Source: Gracilaria domingensis
Taxonomy: Eukaryota > Rhodophyta > Florideophyceae > Gracilariales > Gracilariaceae
DNA: 64,000 nt
Direction of reading: 5' to 3'
Assembly: GCA_022539475.1 (NCBI GenBank)
Contig: VCMS01000069.1
Coordinates: 1-64,000, forward strand
A program made the translations under genes and the position numbers. The notes beneath the pieces are model-generated. The model saw only the letters and a list, made by a program, of their open reading frames with translations, had not been told where the DNA came from and ran no database searches. This document shows positions 11,046 to 21,189 of the stretch, in pieces (positions within the stretch are counted from its first letter, which is position 1; each line of letters opens with the position of its first letter).

Positions 11046-14000
11046 GTGGACTCTACCACCATTGGTGTGTTACGTCGCCCGTGGATACGGTTCAGGAACA
11101 ACCGGATCCCGGATCGAGTCATGGTAATGGCCAAGCGAAACTACAAGATATTTGCTGACCTTGGTCTATCCACCCAGTATATGGTGCGTCATCTCTCTGT
11201 CTTGGATACAGGTGCTGGCCCCAACTTCATTGTTGAGTCGTTACTACCGCCGGAAGTCCGTTGTCGAATCCGCCATGGACCCGTCATGGACGTGGCAGAT
11301 GCTAACAATAACCCGTTACAAACGGCTGGAATGGTTTCACTGATTGTCAGGATTGGTAACTGCATCGAGCAGGTAGAATTCATCGTCTGCAAGACGCTCG
11401 CTGCCCCTGTTACTCTAGGGTGTGACTTCTGCGACAGATATGTCGAAGCCACACGACCGCGTGCGCGTGAAGTGGAAATGGAAGATGGTTCGGTTGTACC
11501 GATTGTTCGTCGCTCATTACGCCGAGCGTCAGCTAAGCTGGTACCACTACCCGGTCCTCTACAGGATTCCTCACCTCCGAAGAAGTCGCCGAAGCTCCGC
11601 GTAGCGCGTGCAATTTCTATTCCGCCAGAATCCCAGGTTTGGGTTGACGTTACTGCCGCACCGCGTGGTTTGCGGGTTGTTCAACCATTGAACTCGTTAT
11701 ACGAGGAGTATCAGGTCGCATTGGCGAACGGAGTTGTTCAAATCAACAGCGAACACCCCTTTTGGGTTCTGTTAGCCACCTTTGGCAAGAAACCCCAGTA
11801 TCTGGTGAAGAACCAAGTAATTGGAACTGTACTACCGCACCCTACGACGCTTATCCCTACAAAGGTAACTGCCGCCGAGATGCTCGGGATTGCTGAAGAA
11901 CGCACTGGTGTGCTTCACCCTAAGGAGGGGGAGGGAGAATCGTCGCGCTCGTCTGCGTCGGACCCGTCCCCGACGGTTGAACAAAAGAATGACTCGGAAG
12001 TTAGGACCGTTCCTACGAGTTATGACAAGATTGACCCTATCAAGGAGTTAGAAGAATTGAATCTCGGTCATGTACCGGTTTCACACCGTGAGAAGTTGCG
12101 CATCATGTTGCGAGAGTTTACACCAATGTGGGATGGTTCCCTCGGAGAGGTTTCAACTACGGAACACCGGATTGAGCTCCTGCCGGAGACCAAGCAGATT
12201 GCTCAGCACCCTTACAGGGCAGGCCCGAAAGCACGGGAAGAGGAAGAGTTTCAGATCAACAAAATGCTCCGCGCTTGCGTGATAGAACAGGCTCAGTCGC
12301 CGTGGGCATCTCCAGTTGTACTGGCTCCGAAACCAGATGGGTCCTGGCGCTTTTGTATTGAGTATCGTCGCTTGAACGATGTCACCGTCAAAGACGTGTA
12401 CCCCATACCTCGTATGGACGAGTATATCGACTCGCTTGGCGATGCTACTGTGTTCTCCACTTTGGATGCAAACTGGGGTTACTGGCAAGTACCAGGTAGA
12501 CCGGAAGACCGTGACAAGACCGCGTTTACTTGTCATTCAGGACTATACCGCTTTAAGCGTATGCCGTTCGGGTTAACGAACGCCCCCGCTACGTTTCAGC
12601 GTGTTCTGGACATTTTGTTAGCTCGCTTCAAATGGCGAAGTTGCTTGGTATACCTCGATGACATCATCGTGTTTTCCAACAGTTTGGACGATCACCTCGA
12701 ACATGTTCGGGAGATAATGACCGCTTTGCGGGATGCAGGAATCACACTCAAGTTGAGAAAGTGTGAATTTTTGACTGACTCAGTGAGGTATCTGGGCCAT
12801 GTCATACGTCCAGGACGGTTACTGATCGAGGAAGCTCGAGTGAAGTCCCTCAAAGAGGCGAAGCACCCCACTACACAGACAGAGATACGCTCCTTTCTGG
12901 GGCTATGCAACGTTTATAGACGGTTCATTTCTCGCTTCGCGAAGATCGCGGGACCGCTCAACGAACTCCTGAAGAAGGGACAACCGCCCAAATTGGGACC
13001 ACTTACCCCCACGCAAGTGGAGGCTTTCAACTCTCTTAAAGAGGCGGTTACCACGGCACCCGTGTTAGCGTTACCGAAGAACGGGTTGCCGTACACCGTG
13101 GATACGGATTCGAGCCATTACCAAATTGGCTGCGCTCTCTTTCAGACTACACCCGAAGGGGAACGCAAACCAATTGGCTATTGGTCTCGTACACTCAACG
13201 TGCACGAGCGCCATTACTCGGTATCCGAGAAGGAGTGTCTCGCCATGGTATGGGCTTTGCAGACTCTACGACCATATCTTATGGGTGTGCACTTTACCGT
13301 CATTACGAATCATTCCGCCTTGCGTTGGTTAATGTCATTCACGGTGCCTTCCGGACGCTTAATGCGTTGGCGTCTTCGGCTTGCCGAGTTTGACTACGAG
13401 GTCACCTATAAGAAGGGTTGTTTGAACGCGCAAGCGGATGCTCTTTCACGTCTAGGAACGGAAGGTGAAGCTTTACCCGTCGATGACGAGGATGAAGATA
13501 TCCCCTGTTTCCTCATGGAGGAGGGTGATGAAGACTACGACATCGTGTCGGACGACATCTGTGATGATTTGCTCGTCGCAGACGGTGAAGACCCGGAACC
13601 CGGTACATTCGTCCCCATTACTCCAGAAGAGCTGGTGCGGGAACAGCAATCTGACCCGTTCTGTACGAGGATACGCGCCCAAATTAATGGTGGTGCTAAC
13701 ATCCCGTTCGGGGAAAACACACAAGGTTACCTCGTCAGAGTGGTTCGTTCTACCCCACAGATTGTAGTTCCTCACTCCTTACAAACAAGGGTACTGCATC
13801 TCTCGCATCACTCGCGGATGGCTTCCCATCCGGGTGCTTAGCGGTTATACACGACACTGCGTCGGGATTTCTACTGGCCCGCGTTAGCGTTGGACTGCTA
13901 CACCACCGTGAAGGCGTGTACATATTGTGCTCGCGAGCGAGTTAAAAAGCGTCGCCATGCGAAGAAACTAACACTTTTCCCCGCAAGGGCGCCGCTGGAG

Positions 14001-16466
14001 TTTATTGCCATCGATATACTCGGTGAGTTCTTGCGTACTTCCCGAGGAAATCGGTTCTTACTCGTTATTACGGATAGATTCAGTAAGCTAGTCTGGACAG
14101 TTCCGTTGAAGTCGATTACAGCACGCAGTGTTGCGGAGGCATTCGTTCCCCATTGGGTTATGGTCTACGGTCCCCCGGTCAATCTCCCCTCGGATAATGG
14201 TCAGCAGTTTACTGCACGTTTCTTCCAGGATGTCTGTCGGATACTCGACGTGAAGAATCTCTTCACGACGACGAATCATCCCCAATGCAATGGGCAAGTC
14301 GAACGGTTTAACCGGACAATGCTCTCCGCGTTGCGGGCTTACACTGTTGAACACCCGAAAACTTGGGATCTCTACACGGATACCGTGACGTATGCGTATA
14401 ATACGCAAGTTCACAGAGTAACTGGTTTATCGACTTTTGAGCTCGTGCTCTCACGGACACCACCGCCCGTTGCGGTTGCACCATCAGCAAAGCTGGATAC
14501 GTCACCGTCAATACGGGATCACTACTTGCAATGGAAGCAGTGGTTATCCGCAATGGTACCTGTCGCCAGGTCGTCAATGGCGAAAGCACAACGCGCTTAC
14601 AAGCGGAACTCTGATGCCCGGGTACGGAGACCACTACCGCCACTGAAAGTGGGAAACCTCGCCTTTGTCAGGAAGGAGTACTACAACCCTGAAAAGGAGA
14701 GGCGCCACAAGCTTTCACCCATCGCTGATGGTCCATACCGCGTTATTAGCGTGAATACGGACACAGTCGTACTGGAAGTTGGCGACGCTCATGAGCGTTT
14801 CTCCCGCGATCGCGTTGTGCACGGCCCAACCTTGCACACGGAAGTAGTTTCCGATTCACAGCAGGAAGCTGGACAGACACAGAACCGAGAATTCTCGTCG
14901 CAGAACACTACACCTACTGTGGGGCTTCGCAACCCTGCAAGGGGTCTCGCAGAGGTACCGATTATATCGTCCCAATCCGAGCTATCGGAACATACACCGC
15001 TGGTGAAATCGCGTTTCACAGCGTCTATTACACCGTCAACAGACGTGATGACTGCTCCCCGTAACGCTCCACCTAAGGAGGGGGAGGAGGATTCACGCGT
15101 CGTCGCGGAGAGTGAGTCACCGGTGTCGCTACCGTCGCAGCACCGTGATTCACGGGAAGATAATGAAGAGGAGGCGGAGTCGCCTCAGGACACCGTCGAA
15201 GACGTAGTTGCCACGAACACCACTGTCAGTGGGAAGGATCACCCGCTGCCGCGTGTTGAGGCCGCGAAGGACGCGCTGCAGTCGGCCGCTGTCGCGCAGA
15301 ACTCCGCGGAGGATGCGCAACCTTCTATGAAGGATCGCGACCTTTCTGAAGGATACCGTACGCAACGAACGGACTCGAGGTTGTCCCAGGATACTGGTAT
15401 CGCTCACCCGCTGGGGGAATTGTCGACAGAACACGCGCCCATCGCCTCGTCGGCGCAAGACGCGGAGCATGCTCTCGTTCGCGACGTCACCACGGCAAGG
15501 CCGGAAGTTGATCAAGAACACTCGACTTCTCGGCAGAGTGAGGCTACAGCGAAGCTGGATACTGGACCACGGAGTATTCCGGACGCGCAGTCGCCGCAAA
15601 CCGTCGCTGACGACCGCCACATACCGCCTTCGCGGGGGTGCACTAAGGAAGTCACGGCAGATCCCGGTACCTTAGACATTGCAGAGCAGGAAGAAGAGGA
15701 GACGCTCGCTGAAGCGAAGATCACACACCCCGGTTCGGGTAATGGTAGTGTACCGTTGCACCCAGCCGTGGGGAAGTCGCAAGTCGCACGTCATGACGTT
15801 TCGCTAAGTCATGACGGCGCACCGCTCGCTGGAGATACGGATTACAGCCCTGATTTAGGGAAAACGCACACTGCAGCTGCAGGAGCGCTTGCGCACCACA
15901 AACCTTGGGGTGCGCAGCGCGCGCCCCACAATGGGCCAATCACAGCTCGTGGCAGTGCAACCACCGCGAACCGTCGCGTGTCGTCACGTGAACCGGCACG
16001 TGCCGTGGTGAACAATCCGCCTGCGCGTCCGCCTTCACCGTTAGGACTGGAACTACCGCGTGTACTAGACGTTTGCGGACCCGCCGAAGCGGCGAAGCTG
16101 CTTGAAGAAGCCCGGAAACGGGAAACGAACACTCAGCAGAGGGCAAGTCTACCGCCGAAGGCGTCAGGAGAAACTCAGAGCACCGCTGGTGACGAAGTTA
16201 CGGCACCGCCGCAGCGCGCTGACGACCCTTCGCAGGAAGAGCTCGAGCGGGGCGTATACTCGAAAGAGTTCGTCGTAGACCACATCGTGGGACACAGTTG
16301 GAACCCGAAGGGGTATGTTCAGTACCAGGTACGCTGGTATGGCTATCCGCCGTCGCGGGATTCGGACGAACCCGTGGAGCACTTACCCCGATCGAAGATC
16401 GTGCAGTACCATCTTCGAACTAACACGGCGTTGCCGGCTAACCTACATCAAGCGATGGTCGGATAA
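11046..16466 (+). pseudogene. pol: Element B pol (protease-RT-RNase H-integrase-chromodomain) with one nonsense codon
   Basis: One frame runs from the element A junction to 16466, broken only by a TAG at 13839-13841. The codon falls in the integrase zinc finger (ASHPGA-stop-RLYTTL, where C has GHPGGSRMYQTL). Domains in order: protease VLDTGAGPNF and VTLGCDFCDRYV; RT with FCIEYRRLNDVT, DANWGYWQVP and YLDDIIVF; RNase H with DTDSSHYQIGCAL and ADALSRL; zinc finger HLSHHSR...CTYCARE; integrase core with IDILG, SDNGQQF and NGQVERFN. A long acidic, Ser/Thr/Pro-rich linker of roughly 500 residues follows, then the chromodomain (VVDHIVGHSWNPKGY, VRWYGYPPSRDSDEP). The 5' end is truncated by A. Confidence 0.9.
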
Positions 16467-18417
16467 CACACGTCGTTGGAAACGGAGGCTTATCGCGTAC
16501 CGCGCACGAACGGTTCTACGAACGACAACACTCAGTCGAGGAACACTGCGACAACCTCCAGAGGAGTACTGTACCGCTACTCGCGTGGTGAGGAGACACT
16601 CTTGGAAGAGGAGAGTTGAGTTCAAGATCAGTTATGCCCTCAGGATGAGGAGAAATTTAGTTGCACTCTGAAGAGGATGAAGTACACTCGGAAGAAGAAT
16701 GAAGACTCTATGGAGAGGAATTGTCATTCAGATGCGAAGTTATGAAGAAGGAGTTTCACATGTGACTCTCACCCATGTGAGGTCACTTGGTTGCTCCCAT
16801 TTTGCGGTTGGAATCCGACTCATGTCGTGTCTAATCGCTATTCAATCGTTTTCGATGTTGTTTACCTGTTAGGTTTTTTGTCCAGCTTGCTGGTTCGCTA
16901 CTACCATGGTGGACCGCAATCACGGTTTTTCCCTAGCAGAAGGGTGTACAATTTCCGTGTACATCATGTGTATCTACCGGTTTGATCACTGTTTGCCATT
17001 TTCGAGGAGCACCGCTCGTTCGTTTGGCTTTCACGTTGAACAGGGTTCTTTCTCGTCAGTGACGGTCTTTGCACATTTTACGGTTTTCACTGCACGCCAC
17101 ATGCGGCCGAGGTTCAAAACCGTCACGCATATTGCGGAAGAACCCCGATCTTCATCGGTTATCATCACCTTTGTAAGGGTTCGTCACTCTCGTGGTCGAG
17201 GATAGTTTCTGGTTAACCGATATCTCTGGAGCTTCGTTTGCGCCCGCACTGCGGCCTATCATTCCATCTCACCGTTTGCACGGGTTTTCGAAAGCTTACC
17301 GAGACGTTCTCGTGAGTTCTGCACGGTACGGAACCGGAAGATACACTTCTTGTTGAAGGATCATTGTTGTTTTGCGACCCATTTTTATGGTGTCATTCGT
17401 TGTCTCAGCCTTGCTGGTGTGTTTGATTTTGGGTTTCACGAACCCTCTGTGAGGTCTAGTGACTGCCCTCGGTAGAGGTTGAACCTTGATTAAGGTCTAG
17501 TACACCGTCATCCGGTTGAAAGTTTTCACGGATTACCGGTTTAATTGCTGTTGTCAACGGCTTTCAACTTCGTGGACTACAGTTCACCCTGTTCCAGAGG
17601 GGACTCTTCACGCTTCTGCGGTCTCTACTACAGCCGCAAAATGCGTGGGTATTGATCTCCAGTCGTTTCTGGGCTTTTTCGGCGTTCTCCGATGTCGGGT
17701 GTATCACCTGTACAGTACCTTCAGAAGGTCACCTGCGAAAAGCCCGTAACTCAGTGAATACGTCTCCGTTTTCTTAATCGTTTGGTACCAATTATCATTC
17801 AACGTATACAAACGCCTTAGCGCAAACAGAACGCGATTATCTCGAAGACCTTTGGAGTTACGGCACCGTTTCGGTTCAACAATCTATATTTAGACCGCAT
17901 TTTTGTCAACTGAAATGGGTCGGGCTTTCCCACTTAGTGGTATTCAATCCCTAAGGTTTTGGTGTCAAATGAAAGCTCTAATTCTCAGGAGTTCTGCAAT
18001 GTATCGGGTTTGTTCACAACGTAGCTGGTTCAAAAGTTATGGCGACTACAATTTTTCGGGTATGTCAAATTCCCAATTTCTTTGTGTGAAGTTTCCGAAA
18101 CGTCTTCGGCAGCGTTGATTCGACATTGTCGTAACTTCTGAACCCTTCTAGGGACTACGTGCCGCATGATTGCGTGATGTGAGCGACCGTATAACGGGAC
18201 TGGGGACCTGGAGGAAGAGGAAGGTTGGCAGACAATTGTTGCTACTGTACTTGCTTTATCGGACCATGTCTGGCGATTACAAAGTGTGGACGAGGACCCT
18301 GAAAGGGAGAGTACACGACTCGGAGAAAGAATGACACCAGAAGGCCGGGAAAGAGAACTAAACATGGTATGTTGGCCATGGTTTGCGTGAGTCGAGGGTT
18401 TTTTTAACACTGCTTAG
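16467..18417 (+). other. Element B 3' untranslated or decayed region, up to the insertion point of C
   Basis: No open frame longer than about 130 codons is convincing here. By position this corresponds to the stretch in A and C that holds the antisense ORF. Since a recognisable antisense-ORF remnant resumes at 29347 beyond element C, the right part of this block probably held its continuation, but I could not align it by eye. The base composition is more T-rich than pol. The last five bases (18413-18417, CTTAG) are the target-site duplication of C. Confidence 0.5.
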
Positions 18418-18883
18418 TGTAGTATTATGAGCCTTAAGTTGGTTTCCGGATGGTCAGTCGTCGCTGGTGTGTGCAGGAGTGGCCCATCAGTGGTGCACGT
18501 GGGCCCTTGCCGGCCCCCATATGCCTATTTATTTTTACTTGTATTATTTGTACCATAGGTAGTATAGTTAGTACACGTGTTGCACTGCGTTACAGTGCAC
18601 CACTCCAGAGGTTGAGGCGCCTCGCAGCCGATATTTGGGCCGCTCGAGCTGCGCCTCCCTCCTGTGGTAAAGTCAGAGACCCTCTTGGCAACTACTTGAC
18701 CCTCAGGTTAGTAAGTACCAACACCATTCAGGTTTTCAAGCCATCGCTACGTCGCTCGCCCTTTCCTGCAGGCACGACAGATAGCGCTCGCCCATTGCAC
18801 CTCCTTACCAGTGGTCTCGCCGTTGGCCCTCATCCTTTGGACCATTCCTCCCCGTGGTTAGTGACCCGTGCCACTATACTACA
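18418..18883 (+). repeat. 5' LTR of element C (466 bp)
   Basis: It starts TGTAGTATTATGAGCC and ends CCACTATACTACA, with TG...CA termini. By eye it is identical to the copy at 28876-29341 except for one G/A difference near 18460. A T-rich stretch around 18527-18560 may hold promoter elements, but no TATA box is certain. Confidence 0.95.
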
Positions 18884-18887
18884 TTTC

Positions 18888-18900
18888 TGGTCTCCCGACC
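18888..18900 (+). promoter_or_regulatory. Primer-binding site of element C
   Basis: TGGTCTCCCGACC lies four bases after the 5' LTR and begins with TGG. It is identical to the element A site, so both elements use the same tRNA primer, with 3' end GGTCGGGAGACCA. Confidence 0.82.
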
Positions 18901-19008
18901 TAGAATTCCGCACGGAAGTGAAGAACGACCTCTAGAAAAGACGAACTACCGGAATTCTACCATTGGATCTGGACTACCGACGGACTGGTAATATAAGCAA
19001 CCGCCATT

Positions 19009-21189
19009 ATGGATAACAATCAACCTATTCAAGAAGACCCTCGTACACCAGTGGCTCAAGCCATCGGAACTTCTCCACCGCCCGCTGATGTTGCCGGACC
19101 CTCTGGTGACAACGTGAGTGACCGTCGGAGTACCCGCTCGCAGCCACAGGTTAATCTCCTCACACCCGTGGATAATCCCGAGAGGATTAATCGTGACGCC
19201 TCTTTGGCTGGAAGACTCCGAGAACGGCTCGACGAGTACCGCTCGCAACTCAACACACCACAGGCACCACCGCAAGAAACCGTTGGTTCAGTAACTACCG
19301 ATGGACTTGCTGATGTCTTATGGCCGAAGGTTCGAGAGATGCTCGACGCTCGACTCGAAACCGTTGTGGATCTCCGAGTCTCTGTCGCTCTCGCAGAGCA
19401 CGCCGACCAACTGGCTGAACGTGTCCTCCCAAAGGTTCTCGAGTCCGACTCTTTCGTCGACTCGCTTGCCTTAGGTATCCGCCGTGAGGTGACTCGCCAG
19501 GTAGGCCCGCCGCCCTCCGTGGGTGGAATCCAAAGTAATCCACTGGTATCCGTATGGCAACCCCGTTCCGAACCACCGGGAGCAGCTGCGTTGCCAGCCC
19601 CTCGCCGGGTTCAACCACAGGTAGACCAATCGGGCGTACGTCCAGGGGGCAATAGAGACGCCCCTCGGCAAGAAGGCCTAATGGCCGTGCCACCCGTGAG
19701 GTACCCCGGGGTCCAGAACCCCCGAGCAACCATTGGTTTTGAAGCTGAAGATGAAGAGCTGCCAGTGGAAGCCAGAAGTTCTGACCGAAGGAAGAAGAGA
19801 AGCAGCAGAAGGAAGAAGTCGAAGAACCATAGGAAAAGCTGTAGGAACTCCAGCGGTAGCGAATCCGATTCGGATTCGTCGAGTTCCAGTGGCTCAGAGA
19901 CGGACGAGGCGGCTGTTCGACGCCTCAAGCCGTTGGTAACAACCAATGAACTCTTCAAGAGAGTATTGGATTACCGCACGTATCGCCTGGCTGACCAGTC
20001 GGCGCGGTACTCCAGCTCGGTGGCCAAAAAGGTCGCCAGATGGGCTAAACGGATGCAGCTAACCGTAACGGAGAAGTTCTCGGGATCCGACCCCATTTCT
20101 ATCCTTCGGTTTCTCAGCCTGTTCCGTACGGCCTGTGATCAGAACGGTGTCCATGAGGGTGCCGCTCTGTATCTTTTTCAGTTTTTTCTCCATGGGCAAG
20201 CGCACGACCATGTGGTTTCTAAGATCTCTGGAACTACGGACCCCGTCGACGCAACCGATCGGGAACTCCTTAGGTCCTATCCGGAGGTCGTGCATTACCT
20301 TTTGGAAACATACGCGACGGATGACGTCATTATGGACGCCCATCAGGAAGTCATATCCTACAGGCAAGGTTCGAACGTAACCGAGAAAGATTACGCCGAC
20401 CAGCTTTGGAGAAAGGCCTATAGGTGTGGGAATGTGTTCTCCGAGAACCGGCTGAAGCAGCATTTCATCGCTGGATTGCTGCCTGCCATCAGGACGCACG
20501 TTCGAAATCACCATATGGACCATTCCAACCTCTCCTACAGGCAGTTGGTGAATTACGCCGAAGGTTGCGGGAAGACCTATAGAACTTCTCGTAGGGCCGC
20601 CGATCATGATGCCAGAGGAAGGGCAACCATATTAAAAAAGAGTTCTCAAGCCCATATGGTTGAGAGTTCTGAAAGCAATGCCTCAGGTTTATACGGGGAC
20701 GACGGAAATGTCCTCGCAGTTTCCTTTGGTTCTGCTCCTTCTGGTGCACCTTCCATACCGTCAACTGGAACAACTACCCCTTCCGGGCAGCCTACGCCGA
20801 AATATTCTCCGGTTCAACCACGTAGGGATGTCTTTCAACGTTCCCGTCAGGCCTGCTACATATGCCTGTCAACGGTTACTCCATGCGATTGCATGAAGTT
20901 CTTGCCGAAGGAAACGAAGGACAAACTCATGGCCTTAAGGAACGAGAACTACCAGGCACGGAGGTCCGAAGGAATGTTCAACCGTCAGGCTCCACGCTAC
21001 ACATCGTCCCCAGGTACCTCGAGATACGCTACCCCGTTGGAAACGCCGGCCAAGGCTCCACAGGTTAACAACGTCTCGACTCCAGTGGATGAAGTTACCC
21101 AGGAACCACCGACGGATATTCCAGAAGATTTACAGACCAGCGGTCAGGCGTATGCCATTGGTGGAGAAACAAAGTCGGAAAACGCGTAG
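19009..21189 (+). CDS. gag: Element C Gag polyprotein
   Basis: This 726-aa ORF starts 125 nt after the 5' LTR. Residues 1-250 are Pro-rich with an amphipathic segment (LWPKVREMLDARLETVVD). Residues of about 255-300 are Lys/Arg then Ser/Asp/Glu-rich and could bind nucleic acid. About 300-520 is capsid-like and aligns with element A Gag (LDYRTYRLADQSA, YPEVVHYLLETYATDDVI, YRCGNVFSENRLKQHF). Near residue 616 the expected zinc knuckle is altered: CYICLSTVTPCDC lacks the His of the CX2CX4HX4C pattern seen in A. Gag forms the particle that encloses the RNA and pol enzymes. The stop at 21187 overlaps the open pol frame. Confidence 0.93.
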   Translation: MDNNQPIQEDPRTPVAQAIGTSPPPADVAGPSGDNVSDRRSTRSQPQVNLLTPVDNPERINRDASLAGRLRERLDEYRSQLNTPQAPPQETVGSVTTDGLADVLWPKVREMLDARLETVVDLRVSVALAEHADQLAERVLPKVLESDSFVDSLALGIRREVTRQVGPPPSVGGIQSNPLVSVWQPRSEPPGAAALPAPRRVQPQVDQSGVRPGGNRDAPRQEGLMAVPPVRYPGVQNPRATIGFEAEDEELPVEARSSDRRKKRSSRRKKSKNHRKSCRNSSGSESDSDSSSSSGSETDEAAVRRLKPLVTTNELFKRVLDYRTYRLADQSARYSSSVAKKVARWAKRMQLTVTEKFSGSDPISILRFLSLFRTACDQNGVHEGAALYLFQFFLHGQAHDHVVSKISGTTDPVDATDRELLRSYPEVVHYLLETYATDDVIMDAHQEVISYRQGSNVTEKDYADQLWRKAYRCGNVFSENRLKQHFIAGLLPAIRTHVRNHHMDHSNLSYRQLVNYAEGCGKTYRTSRRAADHDARGRATILKKSSQAHMVESSESNASGLYGDDGNVLAVSFGSAPSGAPSIPSTGTTTPSGQPTPKYSPVQPRRDVFQRSRQACYICLSTVTPCDCMKFLPKETKDKLMALRNENYQARRSEGMFNRQAPRYTSSPGTSRYATPLETPAKAPQVNNVSTPVDEVTQEPPTDIPEDLQTSGQAYAIGGETKSENA
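21177..21183 (+). promoter_or_regulatory. Possible -1 frameshift site at the end of element C gag
   Basis: GGAAAAC lies in phase (G GAA AAC) two codons before the gag TAG. Pol is in the -1 frame and is open through this point (at least from 21180), with no ATG near its start. The heptamer departs from the canonical GGGAAAC seen in element A, so efficiency is uncertain. Confidence 0.45.
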
